Origin: a bacterium
Lineage (GTDB): Bacteria > Patescibacteriota > Microgenomatia > CAZETR01 > Amesbacteraceae
Direction of reading: 5' to 3'
DNA: 32,782 bases
Assembly (NCBI GenBank): GCA_030647735.1
Contig: JAUSIY010000012.1
Coordinates: 1-32,782 of the forward strand
The translations under genes were made by a program, and so were the position numbers. This document shows positions 9,207 through 18,474 of this stretch, in pieces (position 1 is the first letter of the stretch; the number at the start of each line of letters is the position of its first letter). The notes under the pieces were generated by a model. That model did not search any database. It had not been told where the DNA came from and saw nothing but the letters and a program-made list of their open reading frames with translations.

Positions 9207-9209
9207 AGC

Positions 9210-12200
9210 ATGAGAAGACTGCTTACCCTACTATTTTTTCTGCTCCTGTTGTCTTTCGGACAGACCCCCAAAATCCGGGCAGCTGACAACATGTGCAATG
9301 TGGACCGGACTTGCACTACCTCCCAGGATTGGGAACGGGGTTGGGGGGACGCCAGACAATCAGAAAACATTGATAAGGCCCCGACCAGCACTGAAACTGA
9401 CACCAGCGGTAAAGAAATTCGCAAGGCCGGGGAAAGCAACAAGGTTAACCGCAGCCAAAAAGCTGCTGATGATGCTAAAGCTCGCGGGGGCGACCGGATT
9501 AACTCCAGCCAGGTGACAGAGGATGGCTCAGCGACCGGACCGGCAACGGCCCAGACCTCAAGCCAGGCAGCCGTGGCGGCTTCTTGTCCTACCAGTTTCT
9601 GTAATTACTGTGGAGGATTTTGTGCTAATTCTGGAGGGGGCGGCTGTCGGGAACAGGCTATTGGCAAATGTCCCGATGAAACAGGCACCAAGCCGGCCGT
9701 CATCGGTAACACCTGTATTACTGCTTCAGGCGATATATGTGGTATGGGTCTGGTCAACGGCCAACCTATGCAGTTGTATAACACCTGGGCAGTTAAAGAT
9801 GCTTCCGGGAAAATAACCAGCGTTAACTATTTAGTTAACCCTGAACAGGAGTTTCCCGGAGCTACCCTAAATTGCATCAAAAAAGTGGCTAACAAATGTT
9901 GGGTGAGTTTGGCTGACCCGGCTATCCAAAAAGTGGTCGGCCAGATTGTGGAAAATATCTCTCAAGGAACACCAGACAAAGCCAATCTGGCTATCAGTCA
10001 AAATTTACTGGATAACCTGGCGGCTACTCAGGTAATTAGCCAGGCTAAAATTAAAACGGCTGCCCAGCAAGCATATCTCGCAAATGTCAGCGTAGATTCT
10101 CTGGCCGCCAAATACAAACTTACTCCAGAGCAGGTTGACTCAGCTAAAAAGGAATTTGCCCGGCTGACCACAATTCAATCTGCCATCACTCGCCTGTCAC
10201 AAGCGGCTTCAAAAGACAGCGACGAATACCGCAGCGTTCTTCTATCTGTAACTAAAGACCTCTCCCCAACTGACGTCACTTTGGTTCTAAACAGCGTCGC
10301 AAATATTGTTGACCAACAAACCAGATTCACTCTGGCTCAATCCAACGATATCGGCAAAATTAAGTCTCTCTGTCACGAAAGAGAAGGTGGCAATCCTGAC
10401 TGTGACCGGGATGACTACGCCCGACTGGCAATAATTTCCGATCTGCCTGTAAATCAAGTCCAGGCAGTTAAAGATGAGGCGGACCGGCGGAAACAAATTG
10501 CTGACGCCGCTCAGCAAATTGTGGATATTAAAAGCACTGCCCAGGATCCGGTAGAGTTAACCACCCGCGAACAGACAGCCTTAAAAAACTTATCCTCAAC
10601 CGATCAGCAAATTGCCCGGGACCTAGCTTCTAATTCTATTCAGGAATACCGACAGTTGTACCAAAAATATGATCTGTACACTACCGGAGACAGCGTCAGA
10701 TTGGGATCAGACTGCCGGGCGAAATATCCGACCGGAAGTCTGCCCTCTGACCCTTGTGCAAACCTCAGTAACTACGCCCAACAATACCTGCTTCCTCAAT
10801 TACCTGCTCAATTGCAGCAGCAGGCGCAAAGTGATCGCTCAGCTATTCAGCAGCGTCTGGCTGAACTGAAACTGAGTCAACTGGCGGCCAATCAGGCTCT
10901 GATTGCAGATCAGGCTGCGGTAACTACTTTAACCGACGGCGGCCAGGTAATCTCTGTCTGTTCCGGAGACACTTTAACGACCACAGTTACCCAAACTATC
11001 ACCCGCGGTTCATCCCGGGGGGCCACGGGTACAGGAACCCGCAATTCCAACTGTAGTTTTGGCTGTTCCCGGGGAGCTTGTTCCACACCGGATAACGATT
11101 TTAACGGCAGCTTGGCTGACCGCAACCGGTATATCACCTCAGTCCAAACTGAGATGGCTGAAAAAAATATCGACCAGCAGCAGGCCCAGGCGCTGGTCGA
11201 AAGTGATTCCTACCTGCCCCGCATCAGCCCCGAACTATTGGCTATTATCCCGGGAACCAGCAGCCCGCTTAATCTCAGCCAGCCAGCTTCTACCACCGGC
11301 TTTGTCAGCCGTGGCCGACCTTCAATTGCCGCCATCGCCCAAGCTGCCCAAAATCAGATTAACGAGGTAGCGCAGTTTGCCACCAGCCGCTGCGGCGTGG
11401 CTCCTAATCAAAATGCCGCAAACTTGGACCAAAGCCGCAAAGACTGTTTGGGCCAATTTGACTACGACCAGTGGTCGGCATACCAGGATATTGTCGAGAC
11501 GGACCCCACTCTGAAGTTTTTGGGCCTGACTCCCCAATTGGAAACAGATATCTTGGCCGGGAAAGTTGATCCAGAAGTCCTCAGGGAACAACTGAGGAAA
11601 CAAAGTAATAGCTGGTCCTGGATTGGTCCCTTGCCCATTTACAACGGATCTCTGCTGGCCGCCAACAACTTCTTTCAAGGTACGACTTTCCGGGGCACCG
11701 CCTTACAAAAGGAAGCCTTAGAAACCGGGAATACCTGGGATTATGTGAGGGGAACATTCATAGCCGGTGCCCCACCGGCTGCTGCTGCTGTAGCCATTGC
11801 AGGTATAGCATTTCTGCCGGTATTTCCAGCCGCCACCGCCAGCTTAGGTACCTTCATGCAATTTGGCAGCCAGGCATTCAGCACCTACGCTACCACTCAA
11901 AGCCTGGCCAATACCGCCGAGGTCTGTTCTTTTGCCAATAACTGGACCACCGAGCAGAAGTATTCCTGCTCAATTGCAGCCGGAAATTCGGTGTATATGG
12001 CCACCAGCACGAGCTTGGGCATTTTATCTGCCTCTCTCAATGCCTCGCAAGTAGCTTTTCAAAGCGCTCTGCCCAAAATTGGGACGGCTGCCAACGCTGC
12101 CGGAGAGATTAATGTTATTAATGAAGCCCGTAACGCTGTGTCTTTGGGTACTAACGCCGCCCAGAGTGCCCGCGGAGCCCAGTTTATTAATTCTCTTTCA

Positions 12201-15200
12201 GCTGTGAATGCTGTCGCCGGAGCATATACCTTTGGCGGCCAGGCCATAACTTCATGCTTTGGAGCCAACGCCGACACTTTAAACTGTGCCACCAATGTAG
12301 GCATGGCCCTGGCTTCTTTAGGACGGATAACCGCCATCAGTTTAGCCCAACCGGTGTTTGCTCCTACTACCCAGACAGTTACTAAATTCACCTCCCAAGC
12401 CGGTGAAATTGCTGATTGGATTGATGGCATTAGTTCTTGTCGAAAAGGCAGTAATTTGGGCGAATGTGCTTCCGGAGTTATTGACGCAGTTTCCGGAGTT
12501 AATCTGGGCGGAGCCAGTCTGCAAACCACCAATGTAACCCAGAACTTGGACACAGCGGCTGCTGCTTTACAAAGTCTGCGTACTCCAACTGGCTTTAATG
12601 AGTCTGATCCGGCGGTTAAGCAAGCCCGGATAAACCTCAATTCGGCTATTATTGCCGCTGCCCGCCAAAACGCTCTGGTTCAGGCGGCTCTCAAGCAATC
12701 TGATCCCCTGCTTGCGGCTCCCCAAGCCGCATATCAGGCCAGTCCCAATGACACTACGGCTGGTCAGTTACTGCTGGACAAATACTGGCTCGATCAGCAC
12801 AACTATCTAACTACAATTAATCCTGTTTCCGGCTTAGACAGACTTCGCTTTTCCGGGCCAGAACTTACTAATTTGCGCATCAGTCAGGAAGAATTAAGAG
12901 CAGCTGCAGCGGCTGCTCAAAACTCCCCCGAAGGACTCAATTCACCCCAGTATCAGCAGGCTGCCTTAAAGACCGCTGTCGCTCTGGCCCAGGCTACGGT
13001 TGCTACCGGAGGGTCTCCTCAACTGGCTAACCAGATCATGCAGACTCTGTCTACCAAACTAAACCAGCAACAGCAACAGTTAGCCGCTTTGCAAACAGTC
13101 TCTCAAACCAACCCTGAATTTGCCGGATCAGCTACCGGCCAAATTAACCAGCTGGCTACTCAGGTCGCTTCCTTGCAACAAGGCCTGCTTGCTCTGGCCG
13201 GCCAAGCTGTAGGGGTCAGAGGTTTACCCATTGCCGCCAACCAATCAGTGAATCTCTCCAGCGGCGGTAGTTTTACCCCTAACGCTACTTCCCTGGCCCA
13301 AATACCTACCGGCACCACTACTACTGTCGGCAATCACACCTTTGTGTGGAACCGGGAGGCTAATATCTGGTATCTCAGGTCGGCCACCGACGCTGTCACC
13401 GATGACCCGACTGATCTCCCCCACGGTACGGTAGCGGAAGCCGGCAACCAGCTATATCTGCTGGATAAAAATGACCCTGATTTTGCCCAGTGGCGGCCAA
13501 TCGGAACAACTCCCCGCGTTACTGCAGCAGCCCCTACGGAAATCCGCAACTATCTCTCTTCTTTACCGGCCGGCAACGTTATCGTCCACAAATCTGACGG
13601 GGCTCTTATCGGTAACCCCGGTGGTTACTCGGCCAATGACTTAATTGAACTGCGGGATGCTTCCGGCCAGATCCAATGGTACAGACTCAACCCCGATTCA
13701 GGTTTTTATGCTGTGGAAAAACCGGCAGACATCCAACCGGTCCTTTCCCCGGTAACTCTGCCGGAACTGATTACCCAACCAGTGGGCATCAACGGTTTAC
13801 CCATTTCCGCTAACCAGTCCGTTCTTTTATCCAGCGGGGGGCAGTTTAATCCTCAAACATCTAATCTGGCTCTGCTGGCCACAGGAACCACGACTACTGT
13901 CGGCAATCACACATTTGTGTGGAACCGGGAAGCTAATATTTGGTACCTCCAAGCTACGACAAATGCTTTGCCCTCTGTTTCAGAATTGGCTGATCTACCC
14001 CGGGGAGTTCAAACCTTCGTGAATAATCAGGTTTACATCCTAAACCTGGACGCTTTGAACCAGCCAGTTTGGCAACAACTGACTACCACCTCAATTGCCG
14101 TTACCCAACCTCAGTCAGATGACACTCAACAACAAGTGCAATCGCTTTCTATTGGACAAAAGACTATTAATTGGGTAAGAAACTTGCCCAATTCCTGGAG
14201 AACCTCTGTCGCGGCTATTCCCCTCGCAGGCAATCAGCTTAGCCGTTTGGGTTTGCCTAACCGGCCCAATATTAATCAGGTAGTCTCTCAGGCCCAGCAG
14301 CAAGTTGCTTCAACCCAAACTGAATCTGGCAAGGCAACCCAAATCAAAGAAGCCGCTGAGCAGGCTTTAGTTGACCTCCAATCCCAAGCTCAAGTCCCTG
14401 TGACGGATGCTTCCCAAGCTAAACTTGCCTTAACTCAAGCCTATAACGCAGCCCAGGTAGCCTTAGCTGAAGCAGGCCAGATTCAGGATCGATTAAAACG
14501 GGTAGATGCTGACGTAGTTAACCTCATCAAACGCCAAATTGAGTTGGCCCAAACTCCAGTCCGCCCCCCTATTCCCGGATATACAGGGGCCACGGCTGAA
14601 AATGAAGGTACTAAATATAGTAAACGCCAAGAACCGATGGAAGACGCAGTGGGTATCAGCCAAAATCCTTCCCCAGTTCTCAAAAAAAGTTTAGGTGACG
14701 TCCTTCTGATTGAAGCCGATGGTATGGGTGCGATGGGACTAGTAAACAGCGGAGCCATTGCTGCCAGGATTATTCAGAGCCGAGCGGGGGAAATTTACTT
14801 CAATGAGCTGGCCTTTTCCTCAAACCAGACCGTTGACATCAACGACAGACTGCACCAAACCATGATTCAACTGAATGCTGAAATAGCCGCCCGGAACTTG
14901 AATGGCGGCGGAGCCACGGTTGAATTAGTGGTCATTGAAGAAAAGGGCGGTATTCAATTTGCCCACGTAGCCCATATCGGCGATTCTGCTACCTGGCTGG
15001 TCAGAAACGGAGTTGCTTATTCCATGACTAAAGATCAATCCTTTGTAGGAGCTCTCCTAGACGAAGGCCAAATTAGTGTTCAGGAAGCAGGTCAGCACCC
15101 ACAAAATAATGTGGTATTTGCTGCCTTGATGGGTAATCCAAGCGAAGACACCCCAGCCATTAAAGTGTCTACTTTCGAGGTGAAAGAAGGAGATGTGTTG

Positions 15201-17108
15201 ATTTCCATGAGTGACGGAGTGCTGGATCCCCTACGTTGGCACAACCGCATTTTTCATAACAAAGCCGAAGCTCTTACATCTGGAGGAGCTCAGTCTGGCG
15301 GTTTCTTTGTGGAAGCTGCCAAACAAAGCAATGCGCAGGCAGTCGCCAATTTTGTTGTTTCTAATGTCAGAAACCTGGCCAACCAGATTAGACCTGACAA
15401 GGTTGACAATATCACGGCCGGAGTTTTAGTTATCCAAAAACCGCAGCCTGCTGCAGGGGTTCCGGCCCAACAAACGGCCAGTTTGCAAAATGAACTGAAG
15501 GCAGCTCAAGCCCAACTGAATGAGTTAAATCTTCAGTACCGCCAGGCCCAGCAGACAGCCGATTTGGCCAGACAAAACTACCAAACTGCCAAACAAAATT
15601 ATGATAATTCGGTCTCTACAAACCAGAAACTGGCTCTGGCTGAAATTGCCCTGCGCCAAGCAGAAGAGGCAGAAAGAACTGCAGACCAGTTAGCTGCTGC
15701 TGCGGTTCTAAAAACCGGCGCGCTGAAAGAATGGAGCCAAAGTTGGAACAAATTGATTGCTCTCAATTCCAAGGCTACTACTGGTCTTAACTTACAAACC
15801 GCCAGCGAAGCGGATATCCGGATAGACAAACAATTATTAGACCAACAAATTGTTAATCTGGAATCTCCCTCATCACCCGAGCTTGAAGATCAGGGTATAG
15901 ACACGGAGTCTTCTACGTCTACTCCCCAATCGGCACTATCTAAAATCAGCCTGGTTTTAGGTAACTCGATTACCTCAACCCTGCCAATTGTTGGCAGTTC
16001 TCTAAGCAAAACCCGCTTTAAGGTTGGAGCGATAGTGGCGGATACTGTTATCACCTCCTTGGCCAAAACCTCGATCGAATGGGCTCTGACACAGCCTAAT
16101 GTTTCGGATGTAGTGAATATCGAAGAAGTTAATCTGACAGCAACTAATCCAGATTACAAACCCTACTTAGAGATCGTTAAATCTGGAGTCCAGCTATATC
16201 AACGAGGCCATCCCAATGCCTCAGTTACCTGGGCCAGAAAACCAGAGAGATATATGGTTTCAGATTTGGCCGAGGCCCTAACTAAAAAAATATCCCTGGA
16301 CGAGTCGGTCGTTATCTCGGAGAATTTACAGGGTAGGTATTTAGATAACCCAGATATTTTTTCAGGTAAGTCTGCCTTAACTGCCATCGGCATCATTTTT
16401 ATTAATAACGGGCTCAAAGTTAATAAATCTCTTATTGACTCCAAGGATGTTCTATTACACCGCCTGCCCCAAACAATATCTAAGGCTGCCCAAGCTGCCA
16501 GTAACGTCAATACTTTTCCCCGCGAAGCTCTTGGCAACTTCACTTACGGTGAGTTTGAAACCCTGCTCGACAAAACTGAAGTCTGGGTAAAACAGCAGGC
16601 AACAGTACAGAATGGGCCTATTGGTTCTGCTGAAATTTTGGCCCACCTGCTCAATGAAACCAACGGTGATTTAGAAAGATCGATGTATCTGCTAAGTGAA
16701 TTCTTCCGCTACGAATCCAGAACAGTTAATCGCCGGTTTGACCCTGAACGAGCCCTCTGGATGAAAGACCACATTCTCGACGAATATAGTTTGGTTTTGC
16801 CTTATAACTCCTTTGCAAGTCCTTCTGAAATTTCCTACTCCGGACCTTTTAAGCTTCCGTGGAACAACAGACCAACTTCAATTAACTATGATCTATCTCT
16901 TAAAAATAGGGTTGGCCTTCCCTATCACTCAGCTAATATCGTGGCTCTCTTAAATAGGTTCAGTCCTGAATTTATTACCTTAATGACAGCTGGAGAGTAC
17001 ATTACTTACGGAGACCAGCAAGGCTTTGTCAAAGCAGCTACTGACATCAAGGTTATTAGACAGTTAAAAGAAATTGAATCTTACCTCAGTTCATTCTCTT
17101 CACCATAG
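9210..17108 (+). CDS. Giant (2632 aa) secreted/membrane protein with embedded PP2C-like phosphatase domain
   Basis: Signal peptide MRRLLTLLFFLLLLSFGQ; Cys-rich N-terminus; Ala/Gln-rich helical regions; duplicated 62-aa module; PP2C motifs IEADGMGAMG, HIGDSATWLV, ISMSDGVLD, VDNITAGVLVI. Confidence 0.85.
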   Translation: MRRLLTLLFFLLLLSFGQTPKIRAADNMCNVDRTCTTSQDWERGWGDARQSENIDKAPTSTETDTSGKEIRKAGESNKVNRSQKAADDAKARGGDRINSSQVTEDGSATGPATAQTSSQAAVAASCPTSFCNYCGGFCANSGGGGCREQAIGKCPDETGTKPAVIGNTCITASGDICGMGLVNGQPMQLYNTWAVKDASGKITSVNYLVNPEQEFPGATLNCIKKVANKCWVSLADPAIQKVVGQIVENISQGTPDKANLAISQNLLDNLAATQVISQAKIKTAAQQAYLANVSVDSLAAKYKLTPEQVDSAKKEFARLTTIQSAITRLSQAASKDSDEYRSVLLSVTKDLSPTDVTLVLNSVANIVDQQTRFTLAQSNDIGKIKSLCHEREGGNPDCDRDDYARLAIISDLPVNQVQAVKDEADRRKQIADAAQQIVDIKSTAQDPVELTTREQTALKNLSSTDQQIARDLASNSIQEYRQLYQKYDLYTTGDSVRLGSDCRAKYPTGSLPSDPCANLSNYAQQYLLPQLPAQLQQQAQSDRSAIQQRLAELKLSQLAANQALIADQAAVTTLTDGGQVISVCSGDTLTTTVTQTITRGSSRGATGTGTRNSNCSFGCSRGACSTPDNDFNGSLADRNRYITSVQTEMAEKNIDQQQAQALVESDSYLPRISPELLAIIPGTSSPLNLSQPASTTGFVSRGRPSIAAIAQAAQNQINEVAQFATSRCGVAPNQNAANLDQSRKDCLGQFDYDQWSAYQDIVETDPTLKFLGLTPQLETDILAGKVDPEVLREQLRKQSNSWSWIGPLPIYNGSLLAANNFFQGTTFRGTALQKEALETGNTWDYVRGTFIAGAPPAAAAVAIAGIAFLPVFPAATASLGTFMQFGSQAFSTYATTQSLANTAEVCSFANNWTTEQKYSCSIAAGNSVYMATSTSLGILSASLNASQVAFQSALPKIGTAANAAGEINVINEARNAVSLGTNAAQSARGAQFINSLSAVNAVAGAYTFGGQAITSCFGANADTLNCATNVGMALASLGRITAISLAQPVFAPTTQTVTKFTSQAGEIADWIDGISSCRKGSNLGECASGVIDAVSGVNLGGASLQTTNVTQNLDTAAAALQSLRTPTGFNESDPAVKQARINLNSAIIAAARQNALVQAALKQSDPLLAAPQAAYQASPNDTTAGQLLLDKYWLDQHNYLTTINPVSGLDRLRFSGPELTNLRISQEELRAAAAAAQNSPEGLNSPQYQQAALKTAVALAQATVATGGSPQLANQIMQTLSTKLNQQQQQLAALQTVSQTNPEFAGSATGQINQLATQVASLQQGLLALAGQAVGVRGLPIAANQSVNLSSGGSFTPNATSLAQIPTGTTTTVGNHTFVWNREANIWYLRSATDAVTDDPTDLPHGTVAEAGNQLYLLDKNDPDFAQWRPIGTTPRVTAAAPTEIRNYLSSLPAGNVIVHKSDGALIGNPGGYSANDLIELRDASGQIQWYRLNPDSGFYAVEKPADIQPVLSPVTLPELITQPVGINGLPISANQSVLLSSGGQFNPQTSNLALLATGTTTTVGNHTFVWNREANIWYLQATTNALPSVSELADLPRGVQTFVNNQVYILNLDALNQPVWQQLTTTSIAVTQPQSDDTQQQVQSLSIGQKTINWVRNLPNSWRTSVAAIPLAGNQLSRLGLPNRPNINQVVSQAQQQVASTQTESGKATQIKEAAEQALVDLQSQAQVPVTDASQAKLALTQAYNAAQVALAEAGQIQDRLKRVDADVVNLIKRQIELAQTPVRPPIPGYTGATAENEGTKYSKRQEPMEDAVGISQNPSPVLKKSLGDVLLIEADGMGAMGLVNSGAIAARIIQSRAGEIYFNELAFSSNQTVDINDRLHQTMIQLNAEIAARNLNGGGATVELVVIEEKGGIQFAHVAHIGDSATWLVRNGVAYSMTKDQSFVGALLDEGQISVQEAGQHPQNNVVFAALMGNPSEDTPAIKVSTFEVKEGDVLISMSDGVLDPLRWHNRIFHNKAEALTSGGAQSGGFFVEAAKQSNAQAVANFVVSNVRNLANQIRPDKVDNITAGVLVIQKPQPAAGVPAQQTASLQNELKAAQAQLNELNLQYRQAQQTADLARQNYQTAKQNYDNSVSTNQKLALAEIALRQAEEAERTADQLAAAAVLKTGALKEWSQSWNKLIALNSKATTGLNLQTASEADIRIDKQLLDQQIVNLESPSSPELEDQGIDTESSTSTPQSALSKISLVLGNSITSTLPIVGSSLSKTRFKVGAIVADTVITSLAKTSIEWALTQPNVSDVVNIEEVNLTATNPDYKPYLEIVKSGVQLYQRGHPNASVTWARKPERYMVSDLAEALTKKISLDESVVISENLQGRYLDNPDIFSGKSALTAIGIIFINNGLKVNKSLIDSKDVLLHRLPQTISKAAQAASNVNTFPREALGNFTYGEFETLLDKTEVWVKQQATVQNGPIGSAEILAHLLNETNGDLERSMYLLSEFFRYESRTVNRRFDPERALWMKDHILDEYSLVLPYNSFASPSEISYSGPFKLPWNNRPTSINYDLSLKNRVGLPYHSANIVALLNRFSPEFITLMTAGEYITYGDQQGFVKAATDIKVIRQLKEIESYLSSFSSP
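13209..13394 (+). repeat. 62-aa module, copy 1, inside the giant protein
   Basis: VGVRGLPIAANQSVNLSSGG...GTTTTVGNHTFVWNREANIWYL; near-identical DNA to copy 2. Confidence 0.9.
13782..13967 (+). repeat. 62-aa module, copy 2, inside the giant protein
   Basis: VGINGLPISANQSVLLSSGG...GTTTTVGNHTFVWNREANIWYL. Confidence 0.9.
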
Positions 17109-17113
17109 CAGCC

Positions 17114-17142
17114 TTGAACTTTACAGGCTGAACAGTTATAAT
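17114..17142 (+). promoter_or_regulatory. Promoter TTGAAC-17-TATAAT for rplJ-rplL
   Basis: -35 at 17114-17119, 17 nt spacer, perfect -10 at 17137-17142. Confidence 0.7.
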
Positions 17143-17194
17143 TCCTCTCGTTACCTAAGACAGTAGGCAAAAAGCTAAGCCCTACCGAGGAACT
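17143..17194 (+). promoter_or_regulatory. Ribosomal protein L10 leader-like RNA
   Basis: TCCTCTCGTTACCTAAGACAGTAGGCAAAAAGCTAAGCCCTACCGAGGA: AGACAGTAGG...CCTACCGAGG with GTAGG/CCTAC stem and outer TCCTC/GAGGA pairing over the SD. Confidence 0.75.
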
Positions 17195-17713
17195 ATGCAT
17201 AACACACGTCCTGTAAATACTTCCAAAGCCGCCCGGGTTGAGGCGCTCAAGAAAATCCTGGCTGAATCTAAATCAGTGGCTGTAGTGGACTACACAGGCC
17301 TGAAAGTGGGCCAGGCTACCCAACTGCGCAAGAATGTTCGGGCTGCCGGCGGTGAAGTTAAGGTGGAAAAGAATACGCTGTTTAAACTGGCGGTGGGCAA
17401 GCCGGAAATGGATCTGGAAGGCTTGTCTGCTTTTGTCTTTTCCAAAACCGACGAAGTTGCCGCTCTTCAGGCTCTGGCTGAGTTTATGAAGAAAGCCGGC
17501 GTGGGCACATTTAAAGCCGGACTGCTGGGTGATCGGATTTTAACGGCCACAGAAGTAGAAGCTCTGGCCAAAACCCCCAACCGGGAAGTTTTGATTGCCC
17601 AATTATTGTCTGCGCTTAACTCTCCCCTGTATTCTTTAGCTTATTCTCTCAATTGGAACCTGTCTAAACTAGTGCGCGTCTTGGACGCCATATCCAAAAA
17701 GGGGGTGAATTAA
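17195..17713 (+). CDS. rplJ: Ribosomal protein uL10
   Basis: VVDYTGLKVGQATQLRKNVRAAGGEVKVEKNTLFKLA. Confidence 0.96.
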   Translation: MHNTRPVNTSKAARVEALKKILAESKSVAVVDYTGLKVGQATQLRKNVRAAGGEVKVEKNTLFKLAVGKPEMDLEGLSAFVFSKTDEVAALQALAEFMKKAGVGTFKAGLLGDRILTATEVEALAKTPNREVLIAQLLSALNSPLYSLAYSLNWNLSKLVRVLDAISKKGVN

Positions 17714-17716
17714 TCT

Positions 17717-18103
17717 GTGTCTGACAAAGTAACTAAACTTATTGATTCCATTTCAGAATTAACCGTTTTAGAACTGGCTGAACTGGTGAAAGCTTTGGAA
17801 GAGAAATTTGGAGTAACTGCAGCTGCACCTGTAGCCGCCGTTGCCGTTTCCGCTGGAGCTGCCGCCGATGGAGAAGCCGTTGAAGAACAGTCTGCTTTCA
17901 ATGTCATCTTAGCCAATGCCGGAGGTAACAAAATCGCCGTGATTAAAGCTCTGCGTGAGATTAATCCCCAATTGGGATTAAAAGAGGCTAAAGATCTGTC
18001 TGAAAAACCAGGAGCAGAAATTCTGTCCGGAGTAAACAAAGCTACTGCTGAAGAAGCTAAAGCCAAACTGACTACAGCTGGAGCTACAGTCGAGTTAAAG
18101 TAA
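17717..18103 (+). CDS. rplL: Ribosomal protein bL12 (L7/L12)
   Basis: GTG start; [24 protein letters not shown] and [26 protein letters not shown]. Confidence 0.98.
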   Translation: MSDKVTKLIDSISELTVLELAELVKALEEKFGVTAAAPVAAVAVSAGAAADGEAVEEQSAFNVILANAGGNKIAVIKALREINPQLGLKEAKDLSEKPGAEILSGVNKATAEEAKAKLTTAGATVELK

Positions 18104-18110
18104 GCCATCA

Positions 18111-18142
18111 ACCCCACATCGCTCGCGCTTGGTGGGGTTTTT
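18111..18142 (+). terminator. Rho-independent terminator after rplL
   Basis: ACCCCAC...GTGGGGT stem followed by a T-rich tract. Confidence 0.8.
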
Positions 18143-18147
18143 GGTGC

Positions 18148-18192
18148 TTGACAACCCACTTTCACAAGTGCTACTTTGATACTGTCAAAGTA
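18148..18192 (+). promoter_or_regulatory. Promoter with overlapping perfect inverted repeat (candidate operator)
   Basis: TTGACA at 18148-18153; TACTTTGA-TACTG-TCAAAGTA (18172-18192) at the expected -10 position. Confidence 0.5.
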
Positions 18193-18223
18193 TATCCGAG
18201 TATATATATCTGAGAATAAATAA

Positions 18224-18427
18224 ATGGCTACATTAAGTTTAAACGATCTCCCCGATTTACTCACTGTCCGTGAAGTGGCCCAGATCTTAAGAGTATCCAC
18301 CCTGACTATCAAACGCTGGGGTAAGCGAGGCAAGCTCACTCCCATCCGAATTAACTCCCGGGGTGACCGACGTTATAAAAAAGAAGCCGTTCTCTGGCTT
18401 CTAGGCATGACTCCCAAGGCTTCCTAA
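18224..18427 (+). CDS. Small MerR/excisionase-type HTH DNA-binding protein
   Basis: LLTVREVAQILRVSTLTIKRWGKRGKLTPIRINSRGDRRYKKEAVLWLL. Confidence 0.85.
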   Translation: MATLSLNDLPDLLTVREVAQILRVSTLTIKRWGKRGKLTPIRINSRGDRRYKKEAVLWLLGMTPKAS

Positions 18428-18474
18428 CATCCGCTCCCCTTCAGTTTACAAAGCAGTTCAAGAGTGGAATAGAA

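Noticed and set aside
12059-12640. 193-aa minus-strand ORF inside the giant gene
   Set aside because: Shadow ORF opposite clear coding sequence with signal peptide and domain motifs.
17710-18345. 211-aa minus-strand ORF
   Set aside because: Antisense to rplL and the following promoter/HTH gene; Ala/Ser-rich shadow ORF.
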